The notes under the pieces were generated by a model, which saw only the letters and a list, made by a program, of their open reading frames with translations, was not told the origin of the DNA and did no database searches. Below are positions 58,700-64,000 of a DNA stretch of 64,000 nucleotides, piece by piece. How positions within the stretch are numbered: the stretch's first letter is position 1; each line of letters opens with the position of its first letter. The translations under genes and the position numbers were made by a program. Source of the stretch: Phosphoribacter sp037046615 (GTDB lineage: Bacteria > Actinomycetota > Actinomycetes > Actinomycetales > Dermatophilaceae); contig JBAOHD010000015.1 in the NCBI GenBank assembly GCA_037046615.1, positions 186,001-250,000 on the forward strand, given 5' to 3'.

Positions 58700-59388
58700 A
58701 TGATCTTCGCGATCGTCTTCGGCGTCATCATCCTCGGGCTCGTCCTGTGGTTTTTCGGCGCCTACAACGGCCTCATCCGGCTGCGTAACCAGGTCCAGGA
58801 GGCACTGGCGCAGATCGACGTCGAGCTCAAGCGGCGCCACGACCTCATCGGCAACCTCGTCGAGACGGTCAAGGGATATGCCCAGCACGAGCGCGGCACG
58901 CTCGACGCCGTGACCCAGGCCGCGCGCCGCGGCCATGGCGCCCGGCCAGAGCCCGGCCGACAGCGAGCCGCACCGAGGCTGCGCTGAGCCAGGCGCTCTG
59001 CGCGGCTCAACGTCGTCGCCGAGGCCTATCCCGACCTGAAGGCCAACTCGAACTTCTCTGGCGCTGCAGCAGGAACTCGCGTCCACCGAAGACCGGATCG
59101 CCAGCGCCCGGCGTTACTACAACGCCAACGTCAAGCGAGCTCAACACCAAGGTCGAGAGCATCCCGACGAACTTCATCGCCGGCCCCGCAGGCGTCACCA
59201 AGGCCGAGTACTTCGAGCCGGAGAGCCCGATCGAGCGCGAGGCGCCCAAGGTGTCCTTCGACCCCAATGCCGCTGTGGGACAAGCCGGTCCGTATGCCGG
59301 TCAGCAGCTTCCCCCGGCCGGCGGCCCGGGTGCCACGGCGCCGATCCAGGACGCGCCAGGCCCCTGGCAGGCCCCGCGGACCCAGTAG
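58700..59388 (+). CDS. LemA-family membrane protein, frame breaks
   Basis: From ATG 58700: one N-terminal membrane helix (IFAIVFGVIILGLVLWFFGA) and then the LemA helical core (YNGLIRLRNQVQEALAQIDV; KRRHDLIGNLVETVKGYAQH). Breaks lie between about 58930 and 59150 (several). The C-terminal part resumes NVVAEAYPDLKANSNF, RIASARRYYNANV and VESIPTNFIA, then a Pro/Ala/Gly-rich tail to 59388. LemA proteins are of unclear function and often precede peptidases; none follows here. Confidence 0.85.
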
Positions 59389-59421
59389 GTCGCCCAATAG
59401 GTCACTGATCGTCCGGCACGT

Positions 59422-59516
59422 CAGCCCAACCAGATCAGCCCGACCAGATCAGCCCGACCAGATCAGCCCGACCAGATCAGCCCGACACGTCGCCCGACCC
59501 GATCAGCCCGACAAGA
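59422..59516. repeat. 14-bp tandem repeat after lemA
   Basis: Six or so copies of CAGCCCGACCAGAT, the first four in perfect phase, the later ones degenerate. It lies in the intergenic region downstream of lemA and merges into the inverted repeat at 59513. Its unit length equals that of the array at 10265, but the sequence differs. Confidence 0.85.
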
Positions 59517-59575
59517 TCGCGATAGTGACACTTGGCGCATGCTGCAGCGTGACCCAAGTGCCACTATCGCGATCT
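59513..59575. repeat. Long intergenic inverted repeat, possible terminator or mobile palindrome
   Basis: Arms of about 23 bp (AAGATCGCGATAGTG, one mismatch, CACTTGG on the left) pair across an 18-base spacer. The stem could act as a bidirectional terminator between lemA and the convergent regulator. Such long palindromes can also be copies of miniature repeats; a second copy is not seen in this window. Confidence 0.75.
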
Positions 59576-59609
59576 TTGTCAGGGGATGAGGGCCGCGCGC
59601 AAGGCTCAG

Positions 59610-60431
59610 TCAGGCCGACAGCGTGACGACGCAGGCACCAGGCTCGGCGAATGGCGTGAGTGTCAGGCGGTAGCGCTGGTCGGTCAACCCTTCGACGAGG
59701 CCCTGATGGATCCCGCAGACCACGGCCGGTTGCTGCCGGGCAGCATCGAGCAGGGGGCAGGTCACCAGCCGGATCCGCGTCACCTGGCCCTCCGACGTGG
59801 GGCTCATGTCCGCGTCGATGTCACGATCCGACGGTGACGGCTCCCTCGCGACCCGCAAGGCAGCACGTGAGGTGACCTCTGGCGAAAACCCCATCCACGC
59901 CAGTGTCTCGGTGACCCGCCGGACGACCCCGTCGGTGTCGGCCTCATCGGCCAGAGCGGCCCCATCGGTCCGGCTAGCCGCGTCCACTGAGTTGTCTACG
60001 TCGACTGTGCTGCCCCCGTCGCACACCTCGGCGGATGTAGCCGTGCCCGGGCTCGGTGCACTTCCCGCGAGCCCCGCACCCCAGTGACGTCCGAACTCCC
60101 GCGCGAGGACAGGGCCATCCCGGCGGTCGGCGAGATAGGACACGAGCGCTTCCGCGACATCGTCGGCTCCTACTGGACCCCCGGCGCGGCGCATGAGGTA
60201 TGCCGTGCGACCGGCGGGCGTCGCGGCATACCCGAGGGCGGGTCGACCGCGGCCCGCGGGCGGGAGGCTCTCCCGGGCAGCCAACCCGGCCTCGGTGAGC
60301 ACGTCAAGGTGACCTCGGACGGTGTTGGGGTGTCCGCCGACCCGCGCCGTCATGGATGCGATGTCGACGGGCCGTGCCCGTCCCACGAGTTCGCCGAGGA
60401 TCTGCAGCCGGACGCCGACGAGCGGCGGCAT
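59610..60431 (-). CDS. Winged-helix regulator with Cys-containing C-terminus (SufR/ArsR-like)
   Basis: 273 residues from ATG 60431; a GTG at 60476 would add 15 residues. The N-terminal winged helix reads QILGELVGRARPVDIASMTA, then GHPNTVRGHLDVLTEAGLAA. The C-terminal domain has VTCPLLDAARQQPAVVCGIH and a final CVVTLSA, which recalls the Fe-S ligand Cys pattern of SufR-type repressors. It is divergent from the DUF2249-nnrS-nirK module, so it probably responds to Fe-S damage or nitric oxide and controls that module. No frame defect. Confidence 0.78.
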   Translation of the reverse strand: MPPLVGVRLQILGELVGRARPVDIASMTARVGGHPNTVRGHLDVLTEAGLAARESLPPAGRGRPALGYAATPAGRTAYLMRRAGGPVGADDVAEALVSYLADRRDGPVLAREFGRHWGAGLAGSAPSPGTATSAEVCDGGSTVDVDNSVDAASRTDGAALADEADTDGVVRRVTETLAWMGFSPEVTSRAALRVAREPSPSDRDIDADMSPTSEGQVTRIRLVTCPLLDAARQQPAVVCGIHQGLVEGLTDQRYRLTLTPFAEPGACVVTLSA

Positions 60432-60540
60432 GGACGGCAGTGGGTGCGGCCCGAGCGGGTGTCGACTCTTTCTCACATGACATAGTGTAATAAACGCAAT
60501 CGCGCTGACCCAGATCTGCGCGCGTGTCGACGGAGGAATC

Positions 60541-60846
60541 ATGGACGAGATCACCCAACTGCCGGTCAGCGATGTCGCCCACGCACATGCCGATGCATGC
60601 GCGTGTGGCGCCGACGACTCCCTGCCCGAGCTCGACGCCCGCCTCATCCCGCACGCGATCCGTCACGCCGCGATCTTCGGTGCGCTCGGGGCGGTCAAAC
60701 CCGGCGGCGCGATGGTGCTCGTCGCCCCCCACGACCCCAAGCCGCTGCTCGCGCAGATCGCCCAGCGGGAGGGCGACGCCATCGGGGTCAGCTACCTGGA
60801 GGAGGGTCCGGAGGCGTGGCGGCTGAAGTTCACCCGCCGGACCTGA
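60541..60846 (+). CDS. DUF2249-domain protein
   Basis: 101 residues from ATG 60541 after GGAGGAATC. It fits DUF2249 (LIPHAIRHAAIFGALGAVKP, then MVLVAPHDPKPLLAQI), a small TusA/SirA-like fold often encoded with nitrite, NO and haem-copper genes. A His/Cys patch at the N-terminus (AHAHADACACGADD) could bind metal. It heads the operon with the NnrS-like and NirK-type genes, divergent from the SufR-like regulator. Confidence 0.85.
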   Translation: MDEITQLPVSDVAHAHADACACGADDSLPELDARLIPHAIRHAAIFGALGAVKPGGAMVLVAPHDPKPLLAQIAQREGDAIGVSYLEEGPEAWRLKFTRRT

Positions 60847-60905
60847 CCGCCGCGCACTCGAACCCACCGGAGCACCCGACACCGGAGCACCCGACACCGG
60901 GGGAT

Positions 60906-62111
60906 GTGCCTCCAGAGCACCCGACCTCGCAGCGGCAGGCGGCCCGCCTGGCGCCGTCAGGTCGCTCGCGACCGGCGATGCCCGTCCCGCGGCGGGCCTT
61001 GCTGCTGATCCCCGCCGGACTGGCCCTCATGGTGGGCCTCGATGCGGGACTGCTGCTCGCCGAGATCCCCGCTCCCGTCACGTCCGACCGGTTGCCCGAG
61101 GTCCACGGGATGGTCATGGTGCTCGGCTTCCTCGGCACCCTGATCGCCCTCGAGCGGGCTATCGCACTGCGCCGTCGATGGGGTTACCTCGCGCCGGTGT
61201 TGCTCGGGTCGGGCGGGCTCGCGCTGGCCGTCCCGGTGCTGCCGCCGTGGCTCGGGCAGGTGCTCCTGCTCGACGGCGCCGTCGTGCTCGTGGCCCTGTA
61301 TGCCGCGCTGTGGCGCCGCCAGCGTGACCTCCCGACCTCGTCGCAGATCGTCGCCGCGGGTCTGGCAACGATGGCGGCGCTGTTGTGGCTGCGCGTCGAC
61401 GTCGAGCGGCTGGTGCCGCTGCTCGTGGGCTTCCTCGTCATCACGATCGCCTCCGAACGAGTCGAACTCGCCCGCATCGCCCTGCCCGAGCACTCGGATC
61501 GAGTGCTCCTTGCAGCAGCCCTTGCCCTAGCAGTGGCGGCGGTCGCCAGCGTGCTCGCGCCCCTGTGGGCCGGGCGCGCCATGGCTGTGGTGCTGTGCCT
61601 GCTCGTCGGGTGGCTGGCCCGCCACGACGTGGCCCGCAAGACGATCACCTCGGTCGGGCTGCCGCGGTTCGCCGCCGCCGCGATGCTCCTGGGTTACGCC
61701 TGGCTTCTCCTCGCGGGCCTCGTGTGGCTCGTCGTCGGTGACCTCGCGGGTGGCCACGTCGGTGACCTCGCCGGCGGATCCGTGGGGGCAGGTCAGCTGG
61801 CAGGCCTGCACTCGGGAGCGGCATACGACCTTGTCATCCATGCGGTGACGCTCGGCTTCGTGATGTCGATGGTCCTCGCGCATGCGCCGGTGATCCTGCC
61901 CGCCGTCCTGCGCAGGCCGCTGCCTTTCCACCCAGTGCTGTGGGGGGTGCTCGGTCTGCTGCACGTGAGTCTGCTCGCCCGGGTCGTCCTGGGCGACTTG
62001 GCCGGGCTCGCGACGGTGTGGAAGGTCGGAGCGGCCGGGACCGTCCTCGCGGTGCTCCTGATGCCCCCGGTGATCGCGTGGTCGGTGGCGCGCGGACGGC
62101 ATACCGCATGA
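60906..62111 (+). CDS. NnrS-like multi-pass membrane protein
   Basis: About 400 residues from GTG 60906 (ATG 60978 is the alternative; neither has a strong ribosome site). 12 predicted membrane helices (LLIPAGLALMVGLDAGLLLA; LPEVHGMVMVLGFLGTLIAL; HAVTLGFVMSMVLAHAPVIL). The HGM and HAVTLGF...AHAP His residues fit NnrS-type haem/copper membrane proteins associated with NO and nitrite metabolism. The stop overlaps the next start (ATGA). A short tandem repeat (GAGCACCCGACACC) lies in the leader at 60870-60900. Confidence 0.8.
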   Translation: MPPEHPTSQRQAARLAPSGRSRPAMPVPRRALLLIPAGLALMVGLDAGLLLAEIPAPVTSDRLPEVHGMVMVLGFLGTLIALERAIALRRRWGYLAPVLLGSGGLALAVPVLPPWLGQVLLLDGAVVLVALYAALWRRQRDLPTSSQIVAAGLATMAALLWLRVDVERLVPLLVGFLVITIASERVELARIALPEHSDRVLLAAALALAVAAVASVLAPLWAGRAMAVVLCLLVGWLARHDVARKTITSVGLPRFAAAAMLLGYAWLLLAGLVWLVVGDLAGGHVGDLAGGSVGAGQLAGLHSGAAYDLVIHAVTLGFVMSMVLAHAPVILPAVLRRPLPFHPVLWGVLGLLHVSLLARVVLGDLAGLATVWKVGAAGTVLAVLLMPPVIAWSVARGRHTA

Positions 62112-64000
62112 GCATCCCGACCCCGGCGCCCCGCGGGCGCAGCGCGCGCGGGGTGCGCGGGCAGTGGCCGATGCGCGACCACCCGACAGTCTTCTGGATG
62201 GTCGTCGCGGTGGTGGTCGCGCTCGACGCGGTCGTCCTCCCCGAGCTGGCCGACGCCCGGTGGATCCTCGTCCACGCCGTCCTGCTCGGCGCGGTGACCC
62301 ACGCCGTGCTCGTGTGGTCCACGCACTTCACGCAGGCCCTCCTCAAGACCTCGGCCGGCATCGACCCGCGACCTCGGCAGAACGCCCGGCTGGTCCTCCT
62401 GCTCGTCGGGGTCGCGCTCGTCCTCCTCGGGGTGCCGTGGCTGGGCTGGTGGGTCGTCCTGACCGGAGCGGTCGCCGTCACCGGCGCCGTCGGCTGGCAT
62501 GCGGTAGCGCTGTGGCAGCGGCTGCGGGTGGCGCTGCCCGGCCGCCTCCGCATCACCGTCCGCTACTACCTGTGCGCGGCCGCGTGGATCCCCATCGGGG
62601 CGACCCTGGGGGCCCTGCTCTTCCGGGGACCTGACGACCAATGGCACGGGCGCCTGCTCGTCGGCCACACCTCGGCGATGGTCTTGGGGTGGCTCGGGCT
62701 CACGGTCACCGGCACCCTGGTCACCCTCTGGCCCACGATGCTCCGCACCCGCATCGATGCTCGCGCGGAAACCCTAGCGCGCCAAGCGCTTCCGGTGCTG
62801 GTCACGACCAACGCGGGCGTCGTCTGCGGTGCGCTCGCCGGCTTCCGTCCGCTTGTGGTCGGGTCGCTGCTGCTGTATGCCGGTGCGCTCGGCTGGTGGG
62901 GCCGTGCCCTCTGGCGGCCGGCTCGACAAGCACCCCCGCGAGAGTTCGGCTCGTGGTCAGTGGCGGCGGGGTTGGGCTGGCTCGTCTTCGCAGTGCTGTG
63001 GGTCGCGGGATCGGTGGGGTGGCAATCGGATTGGCGTGCCCTCGTCGAAGGCTTCACGCCGGCGACGGTGGCCTTTGCGGTCGGGTTTGGAGCACAACTC
63101 GTCCAGGGTGCGCTGACCTACCTCGTGCCGAGCGTGCTCGGCGGCGGGCCGTCGATTGTGCGAGCGGCCGGTGCTGCCATGGATCCCTGGGGTGCCGCCC
63201 GGGTCGTCGCCGTCAACGGTGGGCTCGTCGTCGCCTTGTTGCCGGTGCCGCCGGCGGTGCGGGTGGCGGTGGGGGCGCTGGTGGGCTTGACGCTCGCGAC
63301 GTTTGTCCCCGTGCTCGGCGCGGCCGTCCTCGGGGCAGTGCGGTCATTGCGTGAGCGTGAGCGTGAGCGTGAGCGTGAGCGTGACCGCGACCGTGACCGT
63401 GACCGTGACCGCGACTGCGACCGTCACCGTGACCGTGACCGCAGCCCGAGCGCGGCGTCGTCGTCAGCCGCGGGATCTCCCGCCGTCATGGTGCCGTCCA
63501 CGTCAGCGCCTCACGCCGCGATTGGTGCTGCGATTCCTGCCGCCGCGATTCCTCCCATGATTTCTGCTGCGATTCCTGCCGCCGCGATGCCGCCAGGCGG
63601 GACGCGCACGAGCCCGCGCCCCCGCAACGGGCAACTCGTCGGAGGGGTCCTTGCCCTCCTGCTGGCCGTGAGCCTCGGGATATTCGCCGACCCGGCAGCA
63701 GCCGGCCTCACCCCGTCTGGCCTCGGCGCGCCGGGATGGCTCGCCGGGCTCGGCGGTCCGGGGAATGGCGGCTCTGGAGACGGTGACCTGGCCGCCGGTG
63801 TCACGCCCACCGGGCGCACGACGACCGTCCGGGTCGAGGCGGTCGGGATGCGCTATGCGCCGACTTCAGTCACGGTGCCGGCCGGCGACCGCCTCGTCAT
63901 CGAGTTCGTCAACGTCGACCCGGGCCAGACCCACGACCTCGTCTTCGCATCGGGTGTGCGCACACCCCGCCTGCAGGTCGGCTCGTCCGCCACCCTCGAC
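62108..64000 (+). CDS. Membrane-domain/cupredoxin fusion, probable copper nitrite reductase, 3' end missing
   Basis: 631 codons from ATG 62108 to the window edge, no frame break. The N-terminal 420 residues are a NnrS-like membrane domain with conserved His (AWILVHAVLLGAVTHAVLVW; LVGHTSAMVLGWLGLTVTGT). A charged linker of Arg-Glu and Arg-Asp repeats (63351-63445) and an Ala/Pro-rich stretch follow. Then come a last membrane segment (GVLALLLAVSLGIF) and the start of a cupredoxin domain (VEAVGMRYAPTSVTVPAGD, then FVNVDPGQTHDLVFASG). Such membrane-NirK fusions occur in actinobacteria. The copper and catalytic residues lie beyond the window, so nitrite reductase activity is inferred. Confidence 0.82.
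   Translation, partial: MSIPTPAPRGRSARGVRGQWPMRDHPTVFWMVVAVVVALDAVVLPELADARWILVHAVLLGAVTHAVLVWSTHFTQALLKTSAGIDPRPRQNARLVLLLVGVALVLLGVPWLGWWVVLTGAVAVTGAVGWHAVALWQRLRVALPGRLRITVRYYLCAAAWIPIGATLGALLFRGPDDQWHGRLLVGHTSAMVLGWLGLTVTGTLVTLWPTMLRTRIDARAETLARQALPVLVTTNAGVVCGALAGFRPLVVGSLLLYAGALGWWGRALWRPARQAPPREFGSWSVAAGLGWLVFAVLWVAGSVGWQSDWRALVEGFTPATVAFAVGFGAQLVQGALTYLVPSVLGGGPSIVRAAGAAMDPWGAARVVAVNGGLVVALLPVPPAVRVAVGALVGLTLATFVPVLGAAVLGAVRSLRERERERERERDRDRDRDRDRDCDRHRDRDRSPSAASSSAAGSPAVMVPSTSAPHAAIGAAIPAAAIPPMISAAIPAAAMPPGGTRTSPRPRNGQLVGGVLALLLAVSLGIFADPAAAGLTPSGLGAPGWLAGLGGPGNGGSGDGDLAAGVTPTGRTTTVRVEAVGMRYAPTSVTVPAGDRLVIEFVNVDPGQTHDLVFASGVRTPRLQVGSSATLD
63351..63445 (+). repeat. 6-bp tandem repeat encoding the Arg-Glu/Arg-Asp linker
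   Basis: GTGAGC units give way to GTGACC and GCGACC units over about 95 bp. The protein gains a run of roughly 12 Arg-Glu/Arg-Asp pairs, ending CDRHRDRDRS. As a multiple of three it preserves the frame. Confidence 0.9.

Overview
The window is high-GC DNA with actinobacterial gene content: dnaK-grpE-dnaJ-hspR under HAIR-type operators, an LprG-P55-like pair, a FusA2-type EF-G and a zinc-finger-less DnaJ. A 7-mer GGCATAC/GTATGCC occurs roughly 70 times by eye and mostly writes Ala-Tyr or Tyr-Ala as GCA-TAC or TAT-GCC. Intrasporangiaceae or a close relative (Tetrasphaera, Janibacter or Phycicoccus type) is my best guess, by inference only.

Layout. 1-3.1 kb: 5' part of an acyl-CoA ligase, a divergent TetR regulator, a frameshifted nucleotidyltransferase relic, and the right end of a decayed Tn7-like transposon (TnsA relic, first codons of TnsB, terminal repeats). 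3.2-7.4 kb: heat-shock operon. 7.5-10.05 kb: two paralogous sensor kinases without a response regulator. 10.1-16.6 kb: a strong hairpin, a G-rich 14-bp tandem repeat and a tight four-gene operon (two unknown proteins, a CHAT protease, a TPR protein), the best candidate here for an undescribed conflict or signalling system. 16.8-23.1 kb: one unknown gene, then a regulator-like gene split by a three-level nest of insertion sequences (IS256 in IS1182 in IS3) with readable ends and target duplications. 23.2-30.1 kb: a Trp-rich 24-residue peptide gene, a membrane patatin-like protein, and a LuxR-type two-component pair. 30.3-33.0 kb: a sulfide/persulfide operon (DsrE, DsrC/TusE, SQR-like) divergent from a CstR-like repressor. 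33-41.3 kb: macro-domain gene, then an OleA/OleD-like lipid and glycosyltransferase cluster. 41.4-50.9 kb: large lipoprotein, clpB with its own HAIR, TPR and AAA genes, TerB-like protein and a ComEA-like lipoprotein. 51-59.4 kb: fusA2, lprG-p55, xth, an SDR, pyrE, lemA. 59.6-64 kb: nitrite/NO module (SufR-like regulator, DUF2249, NnrS-like, fused membrane-cupredoxin protein cut by the window edge).

Many housekeeping genes (dnaK, clpB, pyrE, xth, lemA and others) carry frameshifts. Where I could reconstruct the frame they are nearly always single extra bases, and gene length modulo 3 generally equals the number of insertions. That points to insertion-type sequence errors rather than mass pseudogenisation. 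I annotate such genes over their full reconstructed span and state where the frame breaks. Relics judged truly decayed (Tn7-like genes, interrupted insertion sequences) are called pseudogenes.
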